Part shown: positions 52,794 to 63,862 of the stretch, in pieces
Position numbering within the stretch: the stretch's first letter is position 1
Layout: each line of letters begins with the position of its first letter
Source of the DNA: Arthrobacter sp. Y81
GTDB lineage: Bacteria > Actinomycetota > Actinomycetes > Actinomycetales > Micrococcaceae
Length of the DNA stretch: 64,000 nucleotides
Assembly (NCBI RefSeq): GCF_002929335.1
Contig: NZ_PJIL01000006.1
Location: 186,001 to 250,000 of the forward strand
Direction of reading: 5' to 3'
Notes under the pieces: model-generated
Told to the model about the DNA's origin: nothing
Database searches by the model: none
Seen by the model: the letters and a program-made list of their open reading frames with translations, nothing else
Translations under genes and position numbers: made by a program

Positions 52794-53259
52794 GGCGGAA
52801 GGGGACGGGCATCACGCGTTCCTGGCGGTCGTAGGGCACTCCGACGTGTTTGAGGTAGTCCTCCACGGTGTGGTCGTACTGGCACACCATGACTCCGGCA
52901 CCGTACTCGGAGGCGGCGTCGAAGAACTGGGCCTGCAGGTGCCGGTTGCCGAGCGAGTGCGCCACCACACCCATCTCATGGATGGTCCGGGGAGCCACCA
53001 CCAGGACGTCGGTGGGCAGCACGGACACCACGATCATGTTGGTTTCGGCGATGTGCAGGATGTCGCCGTCACGGAGGTCGCCGGAACCGGACGGGAGCCG
53101 GATGCCGAGCTCCTTGCCGTGGTCCGTGGTGACTCGCTGGATGCGCTTGACCAGCTGGCCGCTGGGCAGCACCACCTTCTCCTGGTGCAGTCCGGCGACG
53201 GCCCCGGCCTCTGCCGCAGGGAGGTCGTGCAGGTTGCCGAGGATTTTCTCGATGATCAC
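52774..53259 (-). CDS. ureE: Urease accessory metallochaperone UreE
   Basis: A 161-residue UreE that delivers nickel to the maturation complex. It starts at GTG (53259), reading VIIEKILGNLHDLPAAEAG, with IQRVTTDHGKELGIRL near 41 and the C-terminal metal-binding domain HSLGNRHLQAQFF near 98, then VCQYDHTVEDYLKHVG near 120. The last residues HAEHSH supply a short histidine tail, less than the long His-rich tails of some UreE proteins. The 23-base gap from ureC holds a purine-rich site (GGGG/GGAG type). Confidence 0.93.
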   Translation of the reverse strand: MIIEKILGNLHDLPAAEAGAVAGLHQEKVVLPSGQLVKRIQRVTTDHGKELGIRLPSGSGDLRDGDILHIAETNMIVVSVLPTDVLVVAPRTIHEMGVVAHSLGNRHLQAQFFDAASEYGAGVMVCQYDHTVEDYLKHVGVPYDRQERVMPVPFRHAEHSH

Positions 53260-53282
53260 GTGGGGCTCCGGGGGTCGGGAAC

Positions 53283-55024
<1,742 letters not shown>

Positions 55025-55028
<4 letters not shown>

Positions 55029-55372
55029 TTGGCCTCCCCCTTCGCTTCTTGCCGGGGATTGCCGGCGTCGAGCGGCCCGTTGACCGCATTGCTGAGGCCG
55101 TGAACCTCGCGGCTGCCTGCCAGTTCGATCAGCCGGACGGTCCTGCGGTCCCCCGGTTCGAACCGGGCCGCGGTGCCGGCCGGAATGTCCAGCCGGCGGC
55201 CGTAGGCAGCCTTGCGGTCAAATTCAAGGGCGGCGTTCACTTCGGCAAAGTGGTAGTGCGAGCCCACCTGCACGGGCCGGTCGCCCGTGTTAACAACCAC
55301 GACGTCGATTGCCTCGCGTCCGGCATTAATCACCACAGGCGCTGAGCCCAGAACGTACTCACCCGGAATCAT
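55025..55372 (-). CDS. ureB: Urease subunit beta
   Basis: A 115-residue beta subunit with [20 protein letters not shown] at the start, [20 protein letters not shown] near 25-44, and [19 protein letters not shown] near 61. All are standard for UreB. I chose the ATG at 55372, where homology begins. Its stop overlaps the ureC start by four bases. It stabilises the (ABC)3 urease assembly. Confidence 0.96.
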
Positions 55373-55382
55373 GGCCCTGCCC

Positions 55383-55685
55383 CTATCGGATCGGATCGTG
55401 GACGGTGACAAGCTTGGTTCCGTCCGGGAACGTGGCCTCGATCTGGACGTCGTGGATCATTTCGGGCACGCCTTCCATCACGTCGTCGCGGCTTAGCACG
55501 GTGGTGCCATAGCTCATGAGTTCAGCGACAGTGCGGCCGTCCCGGGCGCCCTCGATCAGTTCGTAGCTGATGATCGCCACGGATTCAGGGAAGTTCAGCT
55601 TTAGCCCGCGGGCCTGGCGGCGCCGGGCAAGGTCCGCGGCGACCACGATCATGAGCTTTTCCTGCTCACGGGGCATCAGATGCAT
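55383..55685 (-). CDS. ureA: Urease subunit gamma
   Basis: A 100-residue gamma subunit: [20 protein letters not shown] at the start, [20 protein letters not shown] near 29-48, and [20 protein letters not shown] near 68. GAAGGGA precedes the first ATG. It heads ureABCEFGD-nixA, all closely spaced and mostly overlapping. The 197 bases upstream carry the operon promoter; a TATAAA-like element (minus strand, near 55720) is a possible -10. I could not make a confident GlnR box call. Confidence 0.96.
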   Translation of the reverse strand: MHLMPREQEKLMIVVAADLARRRQARGLKLNFPESVAIISYELIEGARDGRTVAELMSYGTTVLSRDDVMEGVPEMIHDVQIEATFPDGTKLVTVHDPIR

Positions 55686-55882
55686 CAGAAAATCCCTTCA
55701 ACGGCCCGGCTCGGTCCTATGTTTATAGACCCGAAGGATCGGGCTTAGCCAGACCTGCCGGTGCACTCCTGGCAGAGCACCTACGACTATGGTTCGTGAC
55801 CACAGTAGGCCGGTCAGGTTTCCGTGAGATTTCCTGGGTCCGTCTCCCGGCTTCAGGGATGGGGGAGACTGTGTGGCGGTGC

Positions 55883-56185
55883 TTAGCCTTCGCAATCAAC
55901 GCAATAGGCGTGGCCGTTCTTTTCGCGGGCGATCTGGGACCGGTGCCGGACCAGGAAACAGGAGTAGCAGGTGAATTCGTCCTGCGCCTGCGGGATGACC
56001 TGGACTACCAGTTCCTCGGCGACGAATTCGCCGCCGGGGACCATGCCATCGTCGAGTGCGTCGGCCTCATCCAGCTCTCGGACAACGCTTCGTGCATCAG
56101 GGGCGTTCGCGGACTGGAGCGCTTCCAGGGAGTTGTCCTGGGATTCCTTGACGTCGGATCGTACTTCGTCGTAATCGGTTGCCAC
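55883..56185 (-). CDS. DUF4193 protein (actinobacterial zinc-ribbon-like)
   Basis: A 100-residue acidic protein typical of Actinobacteria. It starts MATDYDEVRSDVKESQ, has EADALDDGMVPGGEFVAEEL in the middle, and ends with two CxxC pairs (CYSCFLVRHRSQIARE then YCVDCEG), which suggests a zinc ribbon. The function is unknown; orthologues are often highly expressed near RNA polymerase or sigma genes. It is transcribed towards the urease operon but 197 bases away. The gap above it, to the LacI stop at 56389, holds no gene; near-tandem TTAAGTACAG motifs lie at 56323-56365. Confidence 0.9.
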   Translation of the reverse strand: MATDYDEVRSDVKESQDNSLEALQSANAPDARSVVRELDEADALDDGMVPGGEFVAEELVVQVIPQAQDEFTCYSCFLVRHRSQIAREKNGHAYCVDCEG

Positions 56186-56388
56186 TTAGGGGGTTCTCTT
56201 TTCTAATGTTCTTGTCTGACGGCAATGCAACATACACCATCGCGCCCTTATTCCCTGCCAGTAAGACAGACTGCGTCGGAGATACGCGGGGGACCCGTCA
56301 AGTTTAGAGTGCTTTCCTGCAGGTTAAGTACAGGCGCCTTAAGTACAGACGCTGGATGTACGGACGCGGAAGTTCAGGTAGCGGGAGG

Positions 56389-57426
56389 TCAGGCGGCGGG
56401 CGCCGCCGTCGAGTCCCTGACCACCAGTTCGGTTGCCAGTTCAACGTGTGTTGATTCCAGGGTTTCCCCGTTGGCCAGCCGCAGGATGGACCGGAGGGCA
56501 GTCCGCCCCATTTCCTGAAGGGGCTGCGCCACGGACGTCAGGCGGGGAACAGACTGTTCGGTGATGTCCGTCCCGTCGAAGCCCACCAGGCTCAGCTCTT
56601 CAGGCACACGGATGCCCTGCAGGCGGGCCTCGTCCAGGACGCCGAGCGCTATTGCATCGTTGCCGGCGAAAATTGCGGTGGGCCGGTCTGCGAGGGCGAA
56701 CAACTGGCGGGCACCGGCGACGCCAAAGTAGCGCTGGAACTGGCCGGTCACGATGTAGTCCGGATTCGCCGGGATGCTGGCGGCACGCAGGGCCGCCAGG
56801 TATCCATGGAGCCGGGCCACGCTGCATTCGGCGGCCTCAGGGCCACCCAGGAACGCAATCTTCCGGTGCCCCAAGGAGATCAGGTGCTCGGCGGCTGCCT
56901 TGCCACCGGCCCAGTTGGTGGCGCCGACGCTGACAAACCCGGAACGGGGCGGGTTGAGCGGGTCGATGACCACCACGGGGATGTTCCGGCGCCGGAAGGA
57001 TTCCAGCTGGCCGGGCGTGACTTCGGATGTCACCAGGATGAGTCCCTTACGGCCTGCATCGAAAAGCCGCTGGGACCATTGCTGCTGGTCCGTGTTCTGC
57101 AGCTTGTCCGGGGTCACGCTGCTCAGGACCACCTCCACGCCCTCCTCGGCGGCGCAGCCGACAATCCCTGACATCACTTCCAGGGAGTACGAACTGTCCA
57201 GGCCGTCAAAGACCAGGTCCACGAGTGCCGGCCCGGTGGACCTGACCCTGCGCTGCATCGGCGATTCGTAACCCAGCTTCGCCAGGGCCTTCTGGACGCG
57301 GGCGCGGGTGGCCTCGGCCACGTCGTCGCGGCCGTTGATGACCTTGGAAACGGTGGGAGTGGACACTCCGGCAAGCGCCGCGACGTCGGCCAGGTTCAGC
57401 TTGGCCTTCGGTGTCTTTGCAGGCAT
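56389..57426 (-). CDS. LacI family transcriptional regulator
   Basis: A 345-residue LacI-type repressor. The N-terminal HTH (LADVAALAGVSTPTVSKVIN near 12-31) and hinge are followed by a periplasmic-binding-protein-like sensor with GLILVTSEVTPGQ near 126, VVVIDPLNPPRSG near 150, AFLGGPEAAEC near 197 and the effector stretch LSLVGFDGTDITE near 294. It is divergent from the remnant of a sugar-binding protein gene, so it probably once controlled a carbohydrate importer now mostly deleted. It may still control other loci. A likely operator lies 15 bases upstream. Confidence 0.93.
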   Translation of the reverse strand: MPAKTPKAKLNLADVAALAGVSTPTVSKVINGRDDVAEATRARVQKALAKLGYESPMQRRVRSTGPALVDLVFDGLDSSYSLEVMSGIVGCAAEEGVEVVLSSVTPDKLQNTDQQQWSQRLFDAGRKGLILVTSEVTPGQLESFRRRNIPVVVIDPLNPPRSGFVSVGATNWAGGKAAAEHLISLGHRKIAFLGGPEAAECSVARLHGYLAALRAASIPANPDYIVTGQFQRYFGVAGARQLFALADRPTAIFAGNDAIALGVLDEARLQGIRVPEELSLVGFDGTDITEQSVPRLTSVAQPLQEMGRTALRSILRLANGETLESTHVELATELVVRDSTAAPAA

Positions 57427-57440
57427 TCCAGCAACTTTCT

Positions 57441-57452
57441 CGAAAAATTTCG
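57441..57452. promoter_or_regulatory. LacI-type operator candidate (CGAAAAATTTCG)
   Basis: Arms CGAAA and TTTCG flank AA, just upstream of the LacI gene. CGAAA-N(1-2)-TTTCG elements are typical targets of actinobacterial xylan/cellobiose LacI repressors. A degenerate second version (CGAAATGTTTTT) lies at 57562-57573, on the side of the deleted importer. The pair suggests auto-repression plus control of the lost operon. Confidence 0.65.
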
Positions 57453-57599
57453 GTAGCTGAAGTCTGCACCAGTCGGGATGCCGCCGTCAAGATTCGTGTG
57501 AACACCCTTGGGGCCGCGCCGTAATCGGCGCTAACTTCGATCTCAGCCAACGAATTGATTGCGAAATGTTTTTAGACAGCCTATCCAGCGCCGCAACGC

Positions 57600-57860
57600 C
57601 GCGGCTCTCTTCAATGGCGATCAGCATGGAACCAGGCCGGACAAGTGGAGGACCTCACCGGCTGGGTCGACGCGAATCCGGACGTCAAGGCCAAGCTGTT
57701 CCCGTCCTCCTTTGCGGCCGCCACCGTTGACGGCAAGATCTATGCCGTCCCCACGCAGACCGTGGCCCCGATCGTCTTCTACTACAACAAGGAGCTCTTC
57801 GCGAAGGCCAATGCCCAGCCGCCCAAGACCTGGGACGATCTCATTGCCGTGGATGGGCAG
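57600..57860 (+). pseudogene. Remnant of a sugar ABC transporter substrate-binding protein gene
   Basis: One frame reads AWNQAGQVEDLTGWVDANPD, then LFPSSFAAATVDGKIYAVPT, VAPIVFYYNKELFAKA and PPKTWDDLI. This is the N-terminal-domain heart of a family 1 extracellular sugar-binding protein (about residues 75-155 of such proteins). There is no signal peptide upstream, and homology stops near 57855. Both ends look like deletion junctions. Past the junction, the minus strand at 57860-57935 reads LQIGMQIGQGNINPEGW, possibly another remnant I do not recognise. The operon that belonged to the LacI gene has been lost. Confidence 0.75.
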
Positions 57861-57969
57861 CCTTATCCAGCCCTCCGGGTTGATGTTGCCTTGTCCGATC
57901 TGCATGCCGATCTGCAACGTGGCGCCGTGAAGGCATGCCGTTCCCAAACTACGTCATTCGAGAGCTGTG

Positions 57970-59677
57970 TCATTCGAGCCTGAAGTAGTTGTTCCATTGT
58001 GGTTTTTGGTGTGGGTCGATGTGGGGTGGCGGGATGAACCAGGGGACGCCGGTTTTGACCTGGATGGTCCACTGCTCCTTGTGGATGAGGTGGTGGTTAT
58101 GGGAGCACAGCAGGGTGCCGTTGTCAGTGCTCGTGCTCCCGCCGTGCGACCAGTAACTGATGTGGTGGGCTTCGCACCAGGGCGCTGGGATGGTGCAGCC
58201 CGGGAAGGCGCAGCCCTGGTCGCGGGCGGTGATGGCCTTGCGGATGTGGGGCGGGAAAATCCTGGTGGTGCGGCCGATATCCAGGATGCGGCCCTGGCTG
58301 CCGAGCAGGACGGGGATGATGTCGGCGTCGCAGGCGATCTTCCGGACCATGGACGCCGCGACCGGGCCGGTGAAGGTGAACGACCCGGTGCCGGGGATGC
58401 CGGGGATGCCGGCCGGGGATTCGCTGCCGGTGCCGGTGGCCGTGGAGCGGTAGCGGGGTCCTTGGGCGGTGGTGTGTTCGAGGCGGTCCAGGAGGTCCTG
58501 GTAGTCGATGGTGACCATGACCTGCGGCCGGAGCCCGCCGGCAGTGGGAAGGCCGTTCGTTGTCAGGCCTGCTTTGCAGGCACCGACCAGGCCGTCGAGG
58601 AGCCGTTGCGGCCGGGTCCGCTGGTCCAGGTCGGCGTCACTACCCCCGGTAGTACCTACCCGGGTGCGGGGGTTGGTGGCGGTGTTCATCACGGTCAGGA
58701 GGGGTTCGTACTGGTCCGGGGTGGCGAAGATTTCTAGGTGGTGGAGTCCGCGGCGGGCCGGGCGGAGGAAGACGCCCTGGCGGCGGCGGAGTTCTTCCTC
58801 GGAAGGGCTCCGAACCGTCCTGGTCGATCGCATCGGTCCAGCGGCGGGCCATCCGGGTGAGGAAGTCGGTGTCGTACTCGGCCGCGGTGCGGGTCAGGGC
58901 GTGTTCCATCCGGGCTGTGGTGTCCTCGGTGGCGTGGTGCCGGACGCGGTCCAGGGCCAGAGTGATGATGGTCGCGGGGCGGGAGGCGATAGTCCCGGCG
59001 GCAACAGCGGCGGCGAGTTCGGGCCGCTCCGCAGGCTCCGTATGGCCGGCAAACCCGGTCCGGGGCAGGAGATCGGCCGCGAGGGCGATCCTACGGCGAG
59101 CCTCGGCCGCACTGATCCGGAGCCGCGTGCGGAGGAACTCGGCAGCGTTCCGGCATCCGTCGCCAGCCGGATCCGGGGCTGCTGCGGATGGCCGTCCACC
59201 AGCAGCCTCGGGGCCGGTTTCGGCCTGGCCGGATTTACCCAAAACCCAGCCCGCCGGCTCGTGCACTGCAGTCTCCCCCCACCCCGTGGTCCAACCAACC
59301 GCCGCGCCCGACCCTGAGCGTGCCGCTGCTGTTGCCTCGCGCCGGGTCCGGGCCACGGACCCGGCCGCGACCACCTGCAGATACTCGACGGCCCGGGAAA
59401 CCTCCTCAACGTCGGCGGCGAAATCAGCTGCCTCACGAAAATCACGCAGCTCGGCGTCAGCGACCGCCATCGAACACACACTCTTCAACAGCTCAAGGCT
59501 CCGGGTCAGCTCACCGGATCCGCCGCCGTCGGACGTTAAAGCAGCCGCCAATCCAGCTGCCTGCGCCGTCCCGGACGTGACTCTGCGGAGGCCTCGGAAG
59601 CGCGCGTCGGGAAGCACAGCAGGCAACACTGCCCACGGCAATGCGCCTCGTGCTGGATCTTCCCCCATGGCCTCCAT
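57970..59677 (-). pseudogene. DUF222 / HNH endonuclease gene with single-base frameshift
   Basis: The second DUF222 copy, inverted relative to 35043-36911. It reads from MEAMGEDPARGALPW to TDAIDQDGSEP in one frame, then from SEEELRRRQGVFL to the end in another. At 58805-58807 this copy has GGG (CCC on the coding strand) where the other has two bases, so one insertion causes the break. The HNH region is intact downstream (CAFPGC, CEAHHISYWSHGG, LLCSHNHHLIH) and ends NNYFRLE. It keeps about 23 residues (PATIITLALDRVRHHATEDT and flanks) missing from copy one. Either a real pseudogene or a sequencing indel. Confidence 0.85.
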
Positions 59678-59790
59678 GGCATAACTCTGCCACTGGGCAC
59701 CGACAAAATAGGCCTGCTACATCGGCACTGCAAACCGTTGACCGTGACCATCTTTGGAACAGGCGGAAGCTCCACCCCACTCCGCATTCA

Positions 59791-60429
59791 CTAGCGTGTG
59801 TGGTCGTTGCGCACTGGCTGGCGACCGGCTGCTGCGCGGTGCCGGCGGATTTGCCAGATGACCAGCAGGGCCACGGCCACGGCGGCCACAACGACGGCGG
59901 CGGCGCCGCCGGCCGTGCGGGCCACCTCGTCGTACAGGTCTCCGGCGAGGAAGCCGAGCGTCACGAACAGGCTCCCCCACAGCACGCCGCCGGTGATGTT
60001 CCAGAGTGCGAAGCGCCGGTAGGGCATGCCGCTGAGGCCGGCCAACGCGGGCATCACGGCGCGGAAGAAGGCGGTGAACCGGCCCAGGAAGATGGCCGGT
60101 CCGCCACGTCTTTTGAGGAAGTCCCGGGCTTTGTCCAGCTGGGGGCGTTTCCGGTCGAAGATCTTCCGCGAGATCAGCCGCGGTCCCAGGTGCTTGCCGA
60201 TTTCGTAGCCCACGGTGTCGCCCAGGATCGCGGCAGAGACCACCACCGCAATCATCGCCGCGAGCGGGATGCTGCCCTTGGCCGCGATCACACCGCCCAC
60301 CACGGCCGCGGTTTCGCCGGGGATGACGAAGCCGATGAAGAGGGCGTCCTCGGCGAAAACGAGTGCGAACACAACACAGGCCACCAGCAGCGGGCTGGCG
60401 TTGAGGAGTCCATCGAAGAATGCCTGCAT
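59791..60429 (-). CDS. DedA family membrane protein
   Basis: A 212-residue DedA/Tvp38-fold protein with four to five hydrophobic segments. Seen are FAEDALFIGFVIPGETAAVVGG near 26-47, the re-entrant GDTVGYEIGKHLG near 70, FLKRRGGPAIFLGRFTAFFRAVMPALAG near 104-131 with the conserved FxxRxxxxxR-type arginines, and FALWNITGGVLWG near 140. DedA proteins are needed for membrane homeostasis, with links to lipid flipping. An alternate GTG start lies two codons earlier. It is divergent from the PfkB kinase gene. Confidence 0.92.
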   Translation of the reverse strand: MQAFFDGLLNASPLLVACVVFALVFAEDALFIGFVIPGETAAVVGGVIAAKGSIPLAAMIAVVVSAAILGDTVGYEIGKHLGPRLISRKIFDRKRPQLDKARDFLKRRGGPAIFLGRFTAFFRAVMPALAGLSGMPYRRFALWNITGGVLWGSLFVTLGFLAGDLYDEVARTAGGAAAVVVAAVAVALLVIWQIRRHRAAAGRQPVRNDHTR

Positions 60430-60562
60430 CAGCACCAGTGTGGCAGTTCAGGCAGGGGGCGTCAGCACCCAGGCTGGATCTGGCTGCGCCGGTCCTCGCT
60501 CTGCCTGTCTTCTGTCCGGTACCCACCGATCCGGATGCGGGCACGTCTCCTATGCTGGGGCC

Positions 60563-61525
60563 ATGGAACCCTCACAGCAGCCGGGCACTATGCCGATTCT
60601 TACCCTCACAGTGAATCCGGCGTTGGATGTCAGCACCTCAACTGAACGGGTCAGCAGCGGCAGTAAACTGAGGTGCGGCGCGAGCCGCCTCGACCCGGGC
60701 GGTGGAGGCGTCAACGTGGCGAGGGTAATCCAGCGCCTCGGCGGACACACCCTGGCGGTGTACACCGCAGGCGGCCCCACCGGGGAGGCCTACCGCCGGC
60801 TCATTGAAGCGGAGCGCCTCCCAACCCTGGCGATACCGATCCAGGGCAGCACACGCCAGGATTTCACCGTTGATGAGACGTCTACGGGTAAGCAGTTCCG
60901 GTTCGTCCTCCAGGGGCCCGAGCTCAGGGAATCGGAGTGGCGCGCCTGCCTGGACCTTGTTGCCGCGTCCATGCGGGCGGGCGGATACGTGGTGGCCAGC
61001 GGCAGTCTTCCCCCGGGAGTCCCGGAGGATTTCTATGCGAGGATCGCCCGCCTGGCGCGTCAGTCGGGTGCGCACTGCGTCGTTGACGCCTCCGGGCCGG
61101 CCCTCACCGAGGCGCTTGCCGAGGGCGTGTTCCTGATCAAACCGAGCCTCCGCGAGCTGGGCGAGCATTTCGGCGCGGCCCTCGAGGGCCACCAGTGCCA
61201 GGTCGACGCGGCATCCGCCCTCGTGGCTGACGGGGCCGCGGAACACGTCGCCCTCACACTCGGTGAAGCCGGAGCCTTGCTCGCCTCGAAGTCCGGCCTC
61301 ATCCGGCTAATGGTGCCCAACGTGCCAGTGGTCAGCACAGTTGGGGCCGGCGACAGTTTCCTCGGCGCTTTTGTCCTCAGGCTCGCGCAGGGCCGCCCCC
61401 TTGAAGCGGCGTTCCGGGCCGCCGTGGCCGCCGGCAGTGCCACCGTCATGACGCCTGCCACCGAACTCTGCCACCGGGCCGACGTGGAACGTCTGGAGTC
61501 TGAGCTCGCCGACGCAGCGTCTTGA
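60563..61525 (+). CDS. PfkB family sugar kinase (Pfk-2 / 1-phosphofructokinase type)
   Basis: A 320-residue PfkB-fold kinase. The N-terminal motif is TLTVNPALDVSTSTERV near 13, then LDPGGGGVNVARVIQRLGG near 39-57, typical of phosphofructokinase-2 and tagatose-6-phosphate kinases. SGSLPPGVPED near 145 and the anion-hole and catalytic aspartate TVGAGDSFLGAFVLR near 259 are complete. It phosphorylates fructose-6-phosphate, tagatose-6-phosphate or a similar sugar. A second ATG nine codons in is possible. It converges with a broken alpha-galactosidase gene 29 bases on, so tagatose/galactose use is plausible but unproven. Confidence 0.88.
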   Translation: MEPSQQPGTMPILTLTVNPALDVSTSTERVSSGSKLRCGASRLDPGGGGVNVARVIQRLGGHTLAVYTAGGPTGEAYRRLIEAERLPTLAIPIQGSTRQDFTVDETSTGKQFRFVLQGPELRESEWRACLDLVAASMRAGGYVVASGSLPPGVPEDFYARIARLARQSGAHCVVDASGPALTEALAEGVFLIKPSLRELGEHFGAALEGHQCQVDAASALVADGAAEHVALTLGEAGALLASKSGLIRLMVPNVPVVSTVGAGDSFLGAFVLRLAQGRPLEAAFRAAVAAGSATVMTPATELCHRADVERLESELADAAS

Positions 61526-61554
61526 CCGGCCGCGGCGGATTCCGCGACTGCTCC

Positions 61555-62890
61555 CTACCTGGGCGAGAACCGGAAGAACAGGACACCGCGCGGGGGAATC
61601 GTGCAGTGCAGACCGCCGCCAGGCAAATCACAGCCAGGCGAATCGGAGCCGGGCAAATCGGAGCCGGGAGCCGCCGCTTCGGGCCGGACGTCCTCCCCGG
61701 ACCACGCTTCAACCGCGGACCAGGAGTCCCACGAAGCTTTCTCCCCGAGGCCAAGATCCCCCAGGGGAAGCGCTGCCTCCAAGGGCTCCTCCCCGGTGTT
61801 GAACAGCGCGGCGAAACGGTCCGCCGTCGTGGTGCTCTCGGCCGTCCAGGCCACCAGCTCCCCGTCGCGGAGGAGCTCGCGGTTTTTTCGGCTTGCCTTG
61901 AGGACCTCGAGCAGGTCGGTGTTGGTGAGGAGCGCCAGGGTCTCGGGCGGCGAGGAGGGCAGGTCGCAGCCCAGCATGAGCGGCGAGCGGGCCATGCACC
62001 ATAGCGTCATCATGGTGCGCTGCTCGTCGGGGGTAAGCCGGGTGAGGCGTTCGGGGCCGCGCTCCGCCCGGTGGGCGATCCTGCCCACCGGCAGCATGTC
62101 CGCATCAGCCCAGGCTCCCGGCTGCTGGTGCGGCGCCCAGCGCGCCATACGCGAGAACTGCGCCTCGACGTCGTCCCAGTTGTCCCAGAGGTCGTCCGAG
62201 ACGCGCCACATCTGGGCGTTGGAACGGAGGTGCTCGAGGTGCGCGAGGGACAACACCCGTCCCGGCGAGAGGCTGAGGACCATGTCCCGCCCGGATTTGC
62301 TGATGGCGTCCTGATAGGCGGCAATCTCCGAAGTGAAGTACGGGCCCAGCATGTCGTCCGCCTTGACGAAGTCCACGCCCCACTCCGCGAACAGGGCCAG
62401 CTGCGAATCGTAGTAGGCCTGCGCCCCGGGGTGGACGTGTTCCAGCCCGAAGTTGTCAGTATTCCAGTCGCAGACGGAGGGTGTCCGCCACCTGGTCCGC
62501 CGTGAACGCCGTGCCGGCCACCGGCATCCGGTCGCGGACCGCCTGCCGCGGTATTCCGCGCATGATGTGGAGCCCGAACTTCAGCCCCAGGGCGTGGATC
62601 TTCGCCGCCAGCGGGCCAAAGCCCTTGCCGTCCGCAGCAGAAGGGAAGCGGCTCAGTGCCGGTAGCTGGCGACCGAAGCCGTCCAGGACCAGGGCGGCGC
62701 CGTCGTTATAGCCGCCCGCTTTGGCAGCGGGTTCGTACCACTGGATGTCGACGACGACGGTGTCCCAGCCGTGCGGCGCCAGGTGGGCGGCCATGAACTC
62801 GGCGTTGGCGAGGACTTCGTCCTCCGTGACAGTGGTGCCGAAACAGTCCCAGCTGTTCCAGCCCATGGGAGGAGTTTGCGCTAACAACAT
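61555..62890 (-). pseudogene. GH27 alpha-galactosidase gene with single-base frameshift
   Basis: From 62890 the frame reads TPPMGWNSWDCFGTTVTEDE, VVVDIQWYEP and LGLKFGLHIMRGIPRQA, then stops after QVADTLRLRLEY. With one base removed from the GGG at 62479-62481 it continues VCDWNTDNFGLEHVHPG and on to FVKADDMLGPYF, where the aspartate of FVKADD is the GH27 nucleophile. The remainder (SRMARWAPHQQPGAWADADM, WCMARSPLMLGCDLP) is complete to a C-terminal beta domain. Three 15-bp units at 61619-61663 encode a Pro-Gly-Asp/Cys tail. Joined, it would be about 445 residues without a signal peptide. A real pseudogene or a read error. Confidence 0.85.
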
Positions 62891-63023
62891 CTGTACAACG
62901 TTATAGAAGGTTCCGTCCGAAGGGAACCCCCCGGAGTTGGGAGCGTCAGGTCAGAACGGAGCAGACGGCGGTACTGCCATCTGCTTCGCTCATGATGTGC
63001 CGGCTCTGCCGCCGGGGGAACGT

Positions 63024-63353
63024 CTACATCTGCATGTCGGCGAGCTCATAGATTTCAAGCCTGAACTTGCCACTGCCTTGTGCCAGGAACGGGTGGCCGT
63101 CCGCGAGCGCCTTCGCCCCGTCGAGGGTGTCGGCCTCCACGATTGAGTAGCCGTTCAGGTCGGAGGCTTCAGCGAGGGTTCCATCGTCCACTACCGAGGT
63201 GCCGGCGGCGAACGGTGCGCCGGCGTCGAGCAGTGCCGGGCCCAGCTTCTCCATCCAGGCTCCCCAGGCGGCCATCTGTTCGGCGGACTGCTCCGGCGTG
63301 AACTGGTCCATCGGCGTGGCCGGTCCTTTGTAGATGTAAATGAACTTGCTCAT
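63024..63353 (-). CDS. YciI (YCII-related) family protein
   Basis: A 109-residue single-domain protein of the YCII/DGPF type. It starts MSKFIYIYKGPATPMDQFT, has WMEKLGPALLDAGAPFAAGT near 33-52, and GYSIVEADTLDGAKALADGHPFL near 68. The family fold is ferredoxin-like and possibly enzymatic, but the function is unknown; it often sits with sigma factors or stress genes. Its ATG overlaps the stop of the SRPBCC gene (ATGA). Confidence 0.9.
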   Translation of the reverse strand: MSKFIYIYKGPATPMDQFTPEQSAEQMAAWGAWMEKLGPALLDAGAPFAAGTSVVDDGTLAEASDLNGYSIVEADTLDGAKALADGHPFLAQGSGKFRLEIYELADMQM

Positions 63354-63832
63354 GACTTGTCCTTTCGTTGTGTGTTTTCCTGGGTGGCTTGCGATCCGCC
63401 CCCTTCAAGAAGGGACTTCAGCTTCACGAGATCCTTGCGCATGGCGCGCCGCATCATAGGTGCCATCACGAGGTTGACGACCGCCGGGAACCCGGCCGGC
63501 ATACCGGTGTTACGCAGCGTCATGCGCGTGGAACCGCCAGCGGCCTCCGTCCAGGTGTAGGTCGTCTGCATGGGGAACGGCCCCTGGGCCGTGCGCATGA
63601 CCAGCTTCCTGCCCGGGTCCAGCTCGGTGAATTCGTAGACGTATTCCAGGCTCTTTCCGAGGAACTGCGCCCTGAACGCCACCTTGGATCCCAATGCCAT
63701 GGCCGGAGCCGTTTCCCACCTCACGGCCTTGATGTTCGAATACCAGGCCGGAGCGTTTTCCGGGTTGGCCGCGTAGGCCGCCACCCCCGCGCGCGGCCGG
63801 CGGATCTCGATTTCCGTCACCACATCAACCAT
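63350..63832 (-). CDS. SRPBCC family protein (polyketide cyclase/START-like)
   Basis: A 160-residue SRPBCC fold. VDVVTEIEIRRPRAGVAAYA at the start is the typical first strand and helix, then NPENAPAWYSNIKAVRWE near 23 and a beta-rich core (LEYVYEFTELDPGRKLVMRT near 60), ending in a helix with MRKDLVKLKSLLEGG. I prefer the ATG at 63832 (GAGG upstream); a GTG at 63841 is equally open. Such domains bind hydrophobic ligands. It is translationally coupled to the YciI gene after it. Confidence 0.87.
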   Translation of the reverse strand: MVDVVTEIEIRRPRAGVAAYAANPENAPAWYSNIKAVRWETAPAMALGSKVAFRAQFLGKSLEYVYEFTELDPGRKLVMRTAQGPFPMQTTYTWTEAAGGSTRMTLRNTGMPAGFPAVVNLVMAPMMRRAMRKDLVKLKSLLEGGGSQATQENTQRKDKS

Positions 63833-63862
63833 GCCTGCCACCTCACCTCCCGTCTCAACCGC

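Noticed and set aside
55150..55175. GGTTCGAACC, resembling a tRNA T-loop
   Set aside because: It lies within ureB, encodes the conserved Arg-Phe-Glu-Pro stretch, and has no acceptor or anticodon stems around it.
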